64,000 nucleotides of DNA from Batillaria attramentaria (GCA_018292915.2 JACVVK020000154.1:705001-769000), one strand, 5' to 3'. Counted from the stretch's first letter, positions 47,468 to 59,090 are shown. Notes: generated by a model from the letters alone, not told the origin. Numbers and translations: made by a program.

Positions 47468-50298
47468 GTTTTTAAATTTCATTCAAGTGTGTGTTTGTGG
47501 GAGGCTGGCCTTACCACTACAACAGTGACACAAACATTTAGTGATTTACAGGAAAAGAAAACAAAAACAACAGCCTCACCTACCCTACATTTTTTTTTTT
47601 TTTTTTTTTTTGGTTTCATTTTACTTCAACTGATTATGTTTACTGTGAGATGTGTTCATGCAGTACATGTACACTGACATCTGTAAGTTGAAGCAATACA
47701 TGTGTGGTTCTTTACAGAAGGTAGATACTGCCTCCAGAGCCTGTGACTACCAAGTCTGGGAGGACAGCAAGGAAGAATCTCCTGTCAAGATTCATTCATG
47801 GACCCATTTGAGTGAGCAAGATGCTGGTGCATATTTTTGTTTATGTTAATAAGCAGGACCGAAGAAAGAGGTCTGTTAGAATGAAGTCATATATGTGAAT
47901 CATAACTGAAGGAGAGTTACATTACTGTGTGTGCATTCTTGTACATGCATTTTCTACATAGACGAAGCATGTAATTTGTAAAGATTGTCAAAATATCACT
48001 TTGGGGTTATCCCTTTTGTGGAACATTCAGATTGTCTTTCCAGGTGCACAAGTCGAAAAATGAAAAGAAAACAACAGCATATAGTAGTCATTGTGATAGT
48101 TGACTGAGGGGGGTGGGGGGTCAGTTTGTGTACCCAGTGACCTTGTTGCTGGTCTAGCTCAGAACAGTTACGAGCGACTTAGCCCAAGTTTCACTAAGAG
48201 ATCATTGGTTGTTTTTTTCACTCACTATGCCCATTGTGTGTAGGTTCTTTACATGGCAGTTTTTTTCAGTTTCAGTTGATGAATGCCTTCTTTCATCATA
48301 GGCATTCCACTTAGGTGACAGTAGAAGAAAGGAGGAGGAAGAAGATCCATGTGATGTTGATGATCCTGACTATGAGCCTTACTTCCACTTGACAGCTATA
48401 CTGTAAGTTGTTATTCAGTTCTTGAATCATTATAATGAATGATAAAGCAAATAATGAAGTAATGAGTTTGCTTATTATGAAATACAACCATACCATCCCC
48501 TGTCACCAACAACTTGCATTAAATTTTTAATAACTAATAACTTGCACAAAACCTTTTCTTTCTACTGTAAATGGTAAACTGGTGTTTTGTCATCAAGTTA
48601 TATGAAAAGTACGCTTGAAAAGTGTTGAGGAGGAAGATGAATTACCCTTGTTCACATGTGCTCTCAGTTGCATGTAGACTACTCGACACCATTTAATTAG
48701 ACACCAGAACTGGGAACTAGCTTGTTGATTTTTTAGATGGAGCTCCCTCGCCTTTTAGTTTTACTTCATGTGCTACATGTACTGACCTGTCTTCAGATGA
48801 CTTTTTTTTAATCATTGTTACTAGTATTATTTTTAGTTTATAGCACTGTGGATATTCAGTAGATGAGAGTCTTGCTTGAATGATTTTATCTACTGTCAGG
48901 AAATGACTACTGTACGCTGGGGCTGTGGGCATGGACGCTAAGTCTAAAGTTCCCTGGACTGTGTTTTCCATGGGATCCAGCGCACCTATCTGGAATCTAC
49001 CATAGGTGGCCACTGGGCTGACCACCAGCATAGTGTACTGAACTCTTTCCCGGGACAATCACCTATCATTCTAGGTAAAGGCTTCAGCATGTGTGTGTGT
49101 GTGTGTGTGTGTGATTTCATCCATGCTCACTATAAGAGTAAATATTGGCATCAGGCATTTTCATCTGGTTTTGTTTTTAATTTCTGGAATGTGCATTTTC
49201 ATCCACCTTCTTGTATGAGACAGTACTGGTACAGTACGCTGGACTATGCTTAATTTTATGAAAATCATAGGCATGTGTTTGAGTGGGTATCACCTGTTTT
49301 CTCTTTGCTGCAAGTCACAAGAGAAGAAAGGGGGTGGATTCAGGGGTGGGGGTGGTGGAAGGGGATAGAAAATAGCCTACTATACACATGTACAAAAGCC
49401 AGTGCATTATCCATTCATTTTTGAACAGGCGCACGGCTGCACTGGAGGTGTTTCATCAGCACACACTGATGTATTGTGCAAATGGGTGTATCGTGTGCGA
49501 AACCTGCTAACTGCTCTGGACCACAACATCCACAGTGACGGGGGCATATGGACCAACAGGAAAGGGGAGCCAGTGTAAGTAGCGTTGCATGATTCAGTTG
49601 TCTGCACAAAGACATGGATGGCACTCTTCCACCTCAGGGCAGATTTCTGCCCAATAATTTTGGGGAAATCAACCCCCCCCCCCCCCCCCCAAAAAAAAAA
49701 AAAAATTAAAAAATTGGGCAGTTGTGTGCTTAGGTTATTGACATGTGAGGTGAGGTTGGATAATATTGACAGTTTGATACCCTCCCCCATATTTCTGAAG
49801 CATGTTGTTAACATGTTGTCGTCGCCCACCCCCCCCCCCCCTTTTTTTTTTTTTTTTTTTTAAAAGACATTTTCATCAGTTTCACCCCAGCAATGATGTA
49901 TACGTGTGTCCATTGAAACTGGCATAGCTGTTGTTTTGTCACAAAGTTCACGTTTCAGTGACACTGATAGATATCGAGCTTTATATTAGCACATACAGCT
50001 AGAGTATCCAACTGAATTTCATCATGATAGCACTAGCAGTTGACAAGAAATGATTCCTATGGTTTTTCAGATACCACAGATGCTTCAGCAAGAAGACAGG
50101 GAGATGGTCTTCCCAGAGAAGGAGAGGAAGATGTACCCATACATTCGGGACCGTGAACTTTCAGCTGTGAAAATGAGGCTAGCTGACAGACAGGGCATGT
50201 GGCAAAGCCTCAGACCTTTGGAGGATTTCAACTACGCTGGCGCCTGTAGAATATCCACCATCAAAACAACTTGTTCAGTCCGAAATATCACGCTTTGA
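46200..50298 (+). pseudogene. decayed intron-bearing copy of a transposase-like protein family (family not named)
   Basis: Best-supported exons: 46554-46653 (VWTDPPEVAGTSGSTARR), 47719-47810 (VDTASRACDYQVWEDSKEE), 48302-48402 (EEEEDPCDVDDPDYEP), 49429-49574 and 50071-50298. The 48302 exon (phase 2) splices into RTAALEVFHQHTLMYCA. A missing base then shifts to KWVYRVRNLLTALDHN. The next junction gives EPVYHRCFSKKTGRW, and a second one-base loss shifts to VFPEKERKMYPYIRD. From memory of the family, the order H.ALE.FH, then LAALDHN, then Y...FSK..W, is the C-terminal end of a transposase-like protein widespread in marine invertebrates. The expected large catalytic region before ALEVFH is absent. 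An A-run near 47298 also breaks a frame. I infer an internally deleted, decaying copy; exon limits are approximate. Confidence 0.5.
47425..47462. repeat. (TG)n microsatellite
   Basis: TG run in an intron of the decayed + strand locus. Two T-homopolymers (47590-47611, and 49841-49861 further on) and a C/A homopolymer pair (49673-49704) also break up this region. Confidence 0.9.
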
Positions 50299-51617
50299 GA
50301 AATGAATTTGTGCATTCTGCTTTTGCTCATTTTCAAAGCCTTACAGTTGTGCATAGTTGTGCTGTACATCAGTACTGTCATCATACAGCTGTGCTACTTC
50401 CTAAAATCTACTTCTGTGCTTGTGCATGACTTGTACATATTGTAATTACTTTGCTGTCATTCTAACAACTATGTATTGTACTCTGACATTGAAATTGTAA
50501 CTGTTGCATCCGGACAAAAAGAGGAAATCGAGTGAATAATAATGGCCATCCTGAACAACTAAACATTGAATTGGTGTGTGTGTGAGTTGCGTGAGAAAGA
50601 CCGATGGCGTGTAGGTGAGCCAAACAACACCGACAGCGAAGAAGGGAGAAGTTTACAATATTATGGAAAACTGCTTTTTTATGTGGTCATTTTTGTCAAT
50701 TTCAATACTTCTTTCTCATGCCCTTCCTGTGGGTTCACCTCACTTTGACAGTTGAGTTCTTTTTGTTTGTTTGTTGTTTTTGTCTAGTTACAGAAGGCCT
50801 ATTTTGATGGTGTGTTGAAAGCAATCGGTGTAGATCAGATCACAACAATTCTTAGCACTCAATGCTTGTAAAGCATCCAGAGCTGCTGTAGAAGGGAGGC
50901 TTTTTGTAAAAACCCTCTGTTACTGTATTAATTTTATATTACTATGTAATACTACCTTTTGACTCAGTTCAATACATCTCTCGCTGTATCACAAACACGA
51001 ATGCACAAGAATAGCTTCAGCATCTTCAGCCAAGGTGTATTGTGAACATGTACCACACATGCATTGCTTCTGTCAATTTTCTGCAGTTCCAGTGCATCTA
51101 CAACTCAATTGTTTGTTTTTGCTTCTAAAATAATACATAATCAAATAACCAAAGTCATACACATCTTTTTTTCTTCGCAAGTCTGAGGAACTCAAAGACA
51201 AAAAGGGGTATTTTCTCACTTTTACTAGTGTTACATAAATAAAAAACGTACACATGAAAGAAAAGTGTTCGCTCTTTTTGTCCATTCTTCTTCTGGTCCA
51301 CTTTTACAAGGACACAAGGCTTTTGATATAAAGTTCATCTACATACATTGCTCAAGATTGATGCTGAAAGTCTACAGTCAGCACTCTCCTTTTAGCTTCT
51401 TGAAGACAGAGGGAGAGAGAAAAACAAAAAAACAAACCACAACAATACCACCCATGTGGTCAGCATTTACTACATTTCTATGAACATGAGTGATTATTAG
51501 TGCTACCAACATGGTGCTCCATTACTAAGGTGTGTATATCACTATATGCAGCATGTAAGCTGCATGGAAATGGCAGAAACAAGCAACATCAGTGAAGTTA
51601 GTGTTCAAACCAACAGT
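50299..51617. other. AT-rich stretch between convergent loci
   Basis: No coding signal. It probably holds 3' UTR-type sequence of the flanking convergent loci. An AATAAA on the + strand occurs near 51237. Confidence 0.45.
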
Positions 51618-53056
51618 CTAGTTCAGCCTCGATGGGATAAACCCTGTGTAGTGGTTGATAGGGTGAGGATAGTGATCCCGAATCACCAACACACGTGGGG
51701 ATGACCCGCCTGTCTCCTGCACCTAGACCATGCCTCCACATGAGGAACTGCCTGTACACAGCATGGTGGTTAGCTTTGCGCTCGTCATCTTTGCCATTGC
51801 AGACAAGCATGTCTCGCCTCATTATCTGTGACAGCTGCAGAACCATCCTGTCCAAAATCAGGTACTGGATTTCCTAAAATAAGAAGAGTATTTCTGAGTA
51901 AGGTCTGTTATTTTCAACTGTGAAAAGAGATAGGAAACAGAATAACACGGACCAACAAGTAAATTTTATGTTTTGGTCGTAAATTTCAGGCATAATTATG
52001 CATTTGCATGAGGGGACAGGTGTAAGATTTTCACTGGTGCAAAGTTCTACGTGTTTCATAGTTTAATAATACCAGTTTACTTTTAATGAGGAAGTAGGTA
52101 GAGGAAGTACCTACTGGGAGCAAAGATTGGCATTGACCATAACCACAGCAGAGACGTTCCAAGTTCAGCATCGGATGGCATGTTTCTGCAGGAGACAAAA
52201 GTGCACCAGGAGGACTGGCCAGAATGAGGCATAGGGCTGTGGCCACCTGGCTGCCCCTCCTACAGCTCCAGAAGGCTGAATACCGGTATGAGGCCTGGCT
52301 GTGCCTCAATCATGTCTACCGTCATCCCCTTCAGTCTTCTTGTCTCCATCTTGTCCATTGTCTTCTGAAAATAGTGAAATATATATACAATCCACAAGCA
52401 TTTTAGTTATGTGTTGTCACTGGGTGAGGGCTCTCTCTCTCTCTCTTATTACAGTAATCAAAAATTCTAACCTGTTGTCCTGTTATTATTTCAACCTTTT
52501 AATCTCAGCTACAGATACCAACCTTTTCATCTTAAAACTGGGACTTCAGGATGGCTTACCTTCAACACAGTGATTAAACACTACACTGTGCACACACATG
52601 GGCATGTGTTTGGCAGAGAGAAAAGATCAGTAATGGTATCCTACTTTTTGCTATTCAGGGATATTGAAAATAAGACGAGTGTGTAATGTCTTACCTTCAA
52701 CTGTTCTCGTCTTTCCTCCATCATTGCTGCCACAGTACGTGCTCCTAATGCTGCAGCACCTCTGCCCCATGCAAGCATGCTGGTGATACATGCACTCCCT
52801 TCTCCTACAAGTACAACAGCAAAAAAAAAGCAAACTGTAAAACAACCAGCTTGTATAATCAGAAGCACATTTTATGGTGAATCAGACACCGACTACAAGG
52901 ACTTAGTTGCTAGTAGGCAAAATTTTAATTTCGTTCTCTCCCTCTCCGGGCTCTGATGGTGTGAGCAAAGACCTTGGAATCAAGATCTTTGGTGTGAGTG
53001 TGACTGGAAATAAAATCAAACCTCGTATTCCTCCCTACATCCCTCTCCTCACACCG

Positions 53057-53103
<47 letters not shown>

Positions 53104-53631
53104 TGAATCTATCAACTGGTGCGCTTATTTTGAGCCACGGAAAGGAAAGGATGATTCATAAAGTAAACTAGTTTGAAGATCATGGGAAGCGTTTATCGAT
53201 CAACACTGATCTTTCATTCTTTGCCTTTGGTATCCTGTCAACGATGCGCTAGATGACCCATTGCAGCCTACAAAACTTACAACAATGGTCACAGAAATCC
53301 AAACTGGAATGTCAAAGATTGGAAATCAATGCGTGAATGTTATCAAAATTATGAAAATGTGGAATAAAGCTTACCGTGATCGCACGTAGGCGGCCAGCCC
53401 ACCAACAAAATCCTTCAGGCAGCGCGCGCTAAAGGATGTGACGTCACTGTGGTCTCGGTGTCCCCGGCCTAAAGCTTCACTGGCGTCTGCTTCGAACGCG
53501 ATGACAAAACAAGCTTCCAGAGCGACACATGTGCCGACCCGAGACACCACAACGGTCTCAGACGCTATTTTGTGACCCAAGTGACTGATTCTGATGCACA
53601 AATTACTCGCATTCGATGATTTTTTTTCCAC
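51618..53631 (-). pseudogene. locus with a P2X7-receptor-like C-terminal domain, frameshifted in its last exon
   Basis: The last exon, 51618-51873 (acceptor ATTTTAG), reads EIQYLILDRMVLQLSQIMRR, then VYRQFLMWRHG, then GAGDRRVIPTCV. A two-base loss in a TG-repeat (TGTGTTGG) then leaves frame. The other frame continues LVIRDHYPHPINHYTGFIPS to a TAG at 51618. This matches the cytoplasmic end of P2X7 (A-Y-R..WRFG...ILPSCC...IRK.FP...GQYSGF), a domain also found on non-channel proteins of invertebrates. Candidate upstream exons are about 52100-52364 (LCCGYGQCQSLLPVG, Cys-rich as expected), 52695-52804 (SMLAWGRGAAALGARTVAAM) and 53375-53631 (open frame from Met 53631). The phases of these do not join cleanly. 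No P2X transmembrane or ATP-binding part is visible. Confidence 0.5.
53059..53102. repeat. (CA)n microsatellite
   Basis: CA run between two candidate exons of the minus-strand locus. Confidence 0.92.
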
Positions 53632-54635
53632 ACGCTATAGTATGCTTGTCATAGCCACGTTCTGCGTATAGAGCCTTTAAACTAAATGTCTCTACAGCAT
53701 AAGCGTATCACGTGCTGATCTTCTAAACGAAAATGCTCCATAGAAAACTTGGATTCTGCGGTTTCCCCCTGCATAATCACAAACGCATCATGACTCTCTC
53801 TGTCAACACTTCCAGGCAGAACGATGTGTACCATGCTGCATGCTCAGACGTGATAAATTCTCTCGTGTGCTATCCACGGAATGGGCCCTATTCAGGGAAG
53901 GTAACGCGGAATGCTGTGGAGCACAAAGGGAGACAAATTACGACAGGGGAAACAACGCAGCGCGTCCATTTCTGTATTCTACAGCGTGCAAATTTCTCAC
54001 CTCGGCATGTTTGTTCGTGTGAAGAGAAACATGGGAATTGTTGACTGTCAGGACGCATGCAACTGTCTGAAATATAATATTAGCGGGCTTGCCATGTGCA
54101 CTGACGCAATGGCGTGCTGACCTTCCAGAGAGATAAAAACTGAAATCAGTGAAATTGAGGTGTACATCATTATTCACCCCATGCCGGCCGTGTTGTGGGG
54201 ATGGAAACGGAATGAGAACTGACTGGGCGAGGGGTGAATGGGAGCTCTATATATCGTAAATCCTCGTATGTGTATGTATCTAAGCTTCGAGTGTATCCGG
54301 CCGTGGCACAGTGCTAGGAGCGGCGAGGACGGAGTCGACGGTTATACCGGCGCATGCAACAGGAAACCGACTTTCTGAAATTAGCTTTTTCACCAGCAGG
54401 GGGTCAACACGAGTGAAAATATAAAAGTTGTAACGAGCAAAAAACAAAAAAAAAAAACAAAAAAAAAAAATACACCAAAAAAAAAAAACAAACAAAACAA
54501 AACAAAAAAAAAAAAAAAACCAGAAAAAAACCCAAAAAAGCCCAGCAACCTGGAAACAAAGTCTTTTCTCAATGTGGAAACCATTTCTCCACACAATTTG
54601 ATGAAACAGGGAAATGCAGGAAATACTGATTAACA
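53632..54635. other. upstream region of the minus-strand locus, no gene seen
   Basis: Mixed-composition sequence without a recognisable protein. 54440-54540 is an A-rich low-complexity tract (A runs broken by single C). Confidence 0.5.
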
Positions 54636-54646
54636 CTAACCTAGCT

Positions 54647-54820
54647 GGGGTGGGGTGGGTGTTTTGGAGTTTCACGTCCTTTTCCAACACGTACGGATGA
54701 TATCAAAGACGGGGCAACGAGAAAAAGGCCAGCACAAATATTTGGCCCCAGCCGGGATTCGAACTCACGACCCGAGCACTGCAAGTCCAACGCTCTACCA
54801 TTCGATGATCCCGGCTCCCC
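54647..54820 (-). mobile_element. tRNA-derived SINE, family 2, full length
   Basis: On the - strand: GGGGAGCCGGGATCATCGAA (A-box region), B box GAGTTCGAATCCC, CAAATATTTGTG and the 3' end GACGTGAAACTCCAAAACAC. It is flanked by CTAACCTAGCT (54636-54646) and CTAATCTAGCT (54821-54831), an 11-base target-site duplication with one change. The empty site is visible at about 55275-55285. Confidence 0.88.
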
Positions 54821-55004
54821 CTAATCTAGCTAGAGCGGCACTCGAAAAATTAACGTCACAGTGGACTGAAACGCGTAATGACTAATGTATCTGCTAGGAA
54901 ATGACATTAATCAAACCCAGCTTCCTGAAAGTCCAGCACATTCAGTGCTGTTTAATTACCGCTATGATTATGGTGAAACTGACTGAACCTAGTATGGCTC
55001 AGTC

Positions 55005-55263
55005 GGTATAGTTCGCCCGTTAGGGGGTGCAAATGTATACCAGTCATGCGCAGGAGGGGCACTGAAATAAACTCCAGTCGTTCACTAACGGGGGCAACTG
55101 TATCCCCGCAATGCCGGAGGGGGGGGGGGAGTGCAAATGTACTCCGGGGTCTGGCGAGGTGAAGTCACGTGGCCGCTGACTTCGTTCTACGACTTGACTT
55201 TCTGCGAAACGTCGACGGAATTGACTGGTATACATTTGCACCCCCTAAAGGGCGAACTATACC
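55005..55263. mobile_element. MITE-like element, 259 bp, with 38-bp terminal inverted repeats
   Basis: The left end, 55005-55042 (GGTATAGTTCGCCC.TTAG..., ...GCAAATGTATACCA), is the reverse complement of the right end, 55226-55263, with about one mismatch. The interior is non-coding and contains further GGGGGCAACTGTATCCCCG-like palindromic pieces and a G-run. No clear target-site duplication was found. Confidence 0.8.
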
Positions 55264-55533
55264 AAGTAAGCAACACTAACCTAGCTACAGTTGCACTCGA
55301 AACATAAACGCCACAGTGGACTAAAACGCCTGATGACTAATGTATCTAGGAAATGACATTAATCAAACCCCAGCTTCCTGAAAGTCCAGCACATTCAGCG
55401 CTGTCCTATTAACCCTATAATTATGATGACACTGACTGAACCTAGTATGGCAAAGTGCAAGCACATTTAGGTAGTAATGATTTACAGCACACCAATACTA
55501 AGTTTCGTATAGACGGCACATGTAGTAAGGAAA

Positions 55534-55535
<2 letters not shown>

Positions 55536-55566
<31 letters not shown>
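55536..55566. repeat. (CT)n/(GT)n microsatellite
   Basis: Short CT run passing into GT. Confidence 0.85.
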
Positions 55567-56002
55567 CTCCGCTTGTGCCTAGATTTCACCGGCAGTTCAC
55601 AGTATACAGCGCAAACACACTTATCGGATTCAGTCCCACAGGCAGCTTAAAAGGGTCTCGGTGGCTACCAGATGGGAAATGTTTTTTTACCTTACCTCAT
55701 TAATGCCCCTTTAACTTTACACACAACAAGATTAAAATACCCAGCAGTTTGCCCGGCAAAATCCAGCAATTGCATTACGCCCAACCGACCCGAAATATAA
55801 CCCGGAAGCAGGCAAGATCATTTCATTCACATTAAAATTCTTCTGCAAGTTATAAATCGCCTAAACAGGCTTACAAGAAATGCCAACACAGACGAATCTG
55901 TCCCGTCCAACCACTAATGGAAAAAAGGCGATTTACCGGTTGCGTACATAACATCAGCCCTTTTTTCGGGTGGGTAATTAATCTGATCATGAATTTTATA
56001 TC

Positions 56003-56004
<2 letters not shown>

Positions 56005-56077
<73 letters not shown>

Positions 56078-56080
56078 TGT
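56005..56080. repeat. (TG)n microsatellite, 75 bases
   Basis: Near-perfect TG run with a CGCG step at its end, followed by A/C-rich sequence (56096-56135). Confidence 0.94.
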
Positions 56081-56751
56081 AAGTGCAATATGAACTAAAA
56101 ACAAAACAAAACAAAACAACAGCAAGAACAACAAAACCCCTCGGATTTTACTTTCTCTTCAGGCAAGGCTGCTGCACTCGTAAACCCACTGAGTTACGTA
56201 TACACTGTATCCATAGATCTGTGCGAAGTGGATACCTCACCTTGGACGACACAGTCCCCCCCCCCCCCCCGATCCTCCATCTCCCACCCGTATCAAGGGC
56301 TGCACACTATCACCTCCAATTCACACAGCATGCTAGTGATACGCGATAACCTCCCACAGTTTCGGCCGCATCGGTTACCGAAAATTCGCGACAGCTAGAA
56401 ACTGAATTTCACTACAAGCTGGTCACCCCGTGTGTACGCCGCGTACCCCTCCTCACGCTTCTTTCAACCCTTATCTGGACCTTCAGCTGATGTCCACCAA
56501 AGCAGACAGAAGGGCGTCTAAAGGGGAAACCGGCAGCCATTAGGGAGGCGACTGTCCACACAACTGCCCCGTAACTCCATAACAGGATGGACTGAAAAGG
56601 CCGGGTGTGCTGCGGAGGACACAGCCCGCCCCCCTCTCCCCCTTACCCCCTCCGCCCACCCCTCAGTTCCGGTTTCCTGTTCAACTGACGCTGGTATGTC
56701 TGAAGTTGAAACCCGCAAACCCGGATCATGCAGTTGTGAAACTGTCTTTAC

Positions 56752-57019
56752 CCGGTGTAGGATCCGGTCCGGTCCCCCCTCTGAAGCAGTCCCCCGGGGG
56801 ACCAATTCGTGGCAAAAACTGCTCTATAATGGTCCCCCCTTAGACATCCAGGCCTCGTTTCGACTGGTCCCCCTGGGCGATTTTGGTCCCCCCTCGCATC
56901 CAAAATAGGCCCCCTCTCGAACTGGTCCCCCTCTTTTCTAACCAATGTAGAGCTATGTCAGTATTTATTTTTAACTTTATTGTTATAGTGTGTGTCAACT
57001 CAGTAGAAAACGTGACTCT

Positions 57020-57056
<37 letters not shown>

Positions 57057-57173
57057 CCCCCACACTTTCTCTCCTCCCCCCATCTCTCAAACACACACAC
57101 ATACACACACATTATGCACGCACGCACGCACGCGTGCACAACTCACTCACGCACGCACGCACGCAAACACACA

Positions 57174-57216
<43 letters not shown>

Positions 57217-58470
57217 CTTTCGTTATATGTATAATTATTTTCATTTTTGTACAGAGATGTTATTCAAGATGATCTTGAACTGGGTCAAGGTTACAGTGTC
57301 AAATCTAAAACTTTTAAAAGTGATTTAACTTCGTAGATTTGCCGTTCTATGTAGCCTATACTTTTGTTTTTTATTTTCTCTTTTTTTTTGTGGGATGAGA
57401 AAACGGTCGCCACTAAAAAACAAAAGTATAGGCTACATAGAACGGCAAATCTACGAAGTTAAATCACTTTTAAAAGTTTAGATTTGTTTTCTCTTTCTTT
57501 TTTTTTTTTTGTGGGATGAGAAAACGGTCGCCACGCTTCTTGACACGTCACGTGACTCGTGTCAAACATGCCTATAATTATAAGTACACGACAATTCATT
57601 CCGTACTTGGGCCACCGAGGTTGAGATATTTGCTGCAGCCACCCTCTTGGACACGCCCGTGTATGTGTTCACAAGAGAGGCTCCAGGCCGACAACCTAGG
57701 TGGCTGAAATACGGGCCAGTTTGGCAATCGGCCCATTGAAAACAGACAGAGTAATTTATATAATGAATCTTGGACATCACTTTGCTCCTGTTTTTTGTGT
57801 CACTCCTTAGACCAGCCTGAGAACTGTTAGTCTTCTGCTGTTTTTGTTGTTTCAAGGGTCATGATTTGAGACACTGGTACTCAGTCTTGACTGTCTACTT
57901 GAAGTACGCTGAAAGCCAAAGGTGGCAACTAGTTTTCATGTCATGGACACTTACTTAATTTTGAAGAAATATTTTTCTATGGCGTTGTATAGAAAATATT
58001 AGATACTTGGTCTTTGATGTTATTCTCTAAATGCTATTTCCAGTTTTAAAAAAATGACAGGAAATGTGGACAGCAAAAAAGAACCAATGCAAAAAAAACA
58101 ACTGAAAAGAAACAAGAACACAAACCAAACAATATATCTCACACACACAAAAATAACAACAAGCACATAAATCGGGAAAAAAAAAAGAAAAAAAATGTTC
58201 CTATGGCCCTGTGCTTTTGGGGACAATAAAGTTTTGTAACAATAAAGTTAAAAATAAATACTGACATAGCTCTACATTGGTTAGAAAAGAGGGGGACCAG
58301 TTCGAGAGGGGGCCTATTTGGATGCAGAGGGGGACCAAAATCGCCCAGGGGGACCAGTCGAAAACGAGGCTGGATGTCTAAGGGGGGGACCATTATAGAG
58401 CAGTTTTTGCCACGAATTGGTCCCCCGGGGGACTACTTCAGAGGGGGGACCGGACCGGATGCTACACCGG
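56752..58470. mobile_element. 1.7-kb element with 234-bp terminal inverted repeats
   Basis: The arm 56752-56985 is the reverse complement of 58237-58470 at about 95 % identity. Both start with CCGGTGTAG.ATCCGGTCC, contain GGTCCCCC blocks spaced along the arm, and end with TTTTTAACTTTATTGTTA. TA precedes the terminal CCGGTGTAG on the right-hand side in the inverted sense. The 1.25-kb interior contains (CT)n 57022-57054, (CA)n 57175-57213 and a second long hairpin at 57301-57485, but no open frame with a recognisable transposase. Interpreted as a non-autonomous foldback-type DNA element; the family is not recognised. Confidence 0.75.
57301..57485. repeat. 72-bp inverted repeat (hairpin) nested in the larger element
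   Basis: Arms 57301-57372 and 57415-57485 are complementary with a single one-base indel. The loop is 42 bases. The loop sequence GTGGGATGAGAAAACGGTCG (57390-57413) recurs in direct orientation right after the second arm (57511-57534), so the hairpin is bounded by direct repeats. Confidence 0.9.
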
Positions 58471-58855
58471 TATATCCCCCTGAACAAAAATGTCTTTTAA
58501 AAAAAAAAAAATGGGATAAGCTTGGGCTGATAACAACAGCGCTGTCGAAGTTTTTATCGACTGCATTCTTTCTGTTAGGTGGGGGCCCATTCTGAACGGC
58601 AGTAGGACGATAACGTTCAAGTGCTAATCCCTGCCTCCCTCCCCCACCCCCTCCCTCAAAGCATTAGTTAAACACAAATCAGGCAACAATATTCTTTCTT
58701 TGTCTGGTCTGTGTTGTAACGTACAAGATGCACCTGATATGGGAACAGTATTTCTCGACAACGAAGAAAACCTGGCTAACAGTCGCACCGGTCAAACGCA
58801 TACGATCAGCAAATACCACGCACTTCAAAACTGAGCTTGTGATGCTTGTTAACAG

Positions 58856-58858
58856 AGG

Positions 58859-58900
<42 letters not shown>

Positions 58901-58907
58901 GAGGAGA

Positions 58908-58953
<46 letters not shown>
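58856..58953. repeat. (GA)n microsatellite
   Basis: Nearly 100 bases of GA with GGGA interruptions. Confidence 0.93.
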
Positions 58954-58956
<3 letters not shown>

Positions 58957-59090
58957 CTAAGCACGTGAAAAATGCCTAACCTAATTGATACTCGGCTCAT
59001 TACTCCATGGGGAAACGGGTTTTTCCAGGGCCTCAAATTACCAAAATCTGGCATCTTGATGGAACACCCCCGCTAGCACGGAATGTTGCC

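Larger units (their letters stand above)
54636..55451. repeat. segmental direct duplication interrupted by a SINE and a MITE
   Basis: Copy A (54632-54646 plus 54821-54999) and copy B (55271-55451) share CTAACCTAGCT, GACTAATGTATCT, AGGAAATGACATTAATCAAA, CAGCTTCCTGAAAGTCCAGC and GAACCTAGTATGGC at about 90 % identity. Copy A contains the SINE at 54647-54820. The MITE at 55005-55263 lies between the copies. Copy B is the uninterrupted (empty) form of the SINE site. Confidence 0.85.

Noticed and set aside
46200..53631. A single gene or linked two-gene system combining the transposase-like and P2X7-domain loci
   Set aside because: They are on opposite strands, convergent, separately frameshifted and lack joining splice sites. 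A functional link is only speculation.
58141..58393. Proline/arginine-rich frames across the GGTCCCCC blocks (also 56748-56945)
   Set aside because: The same frames appear in both inverted arms and are broken by indels. They are by-products of the inverted repeat.
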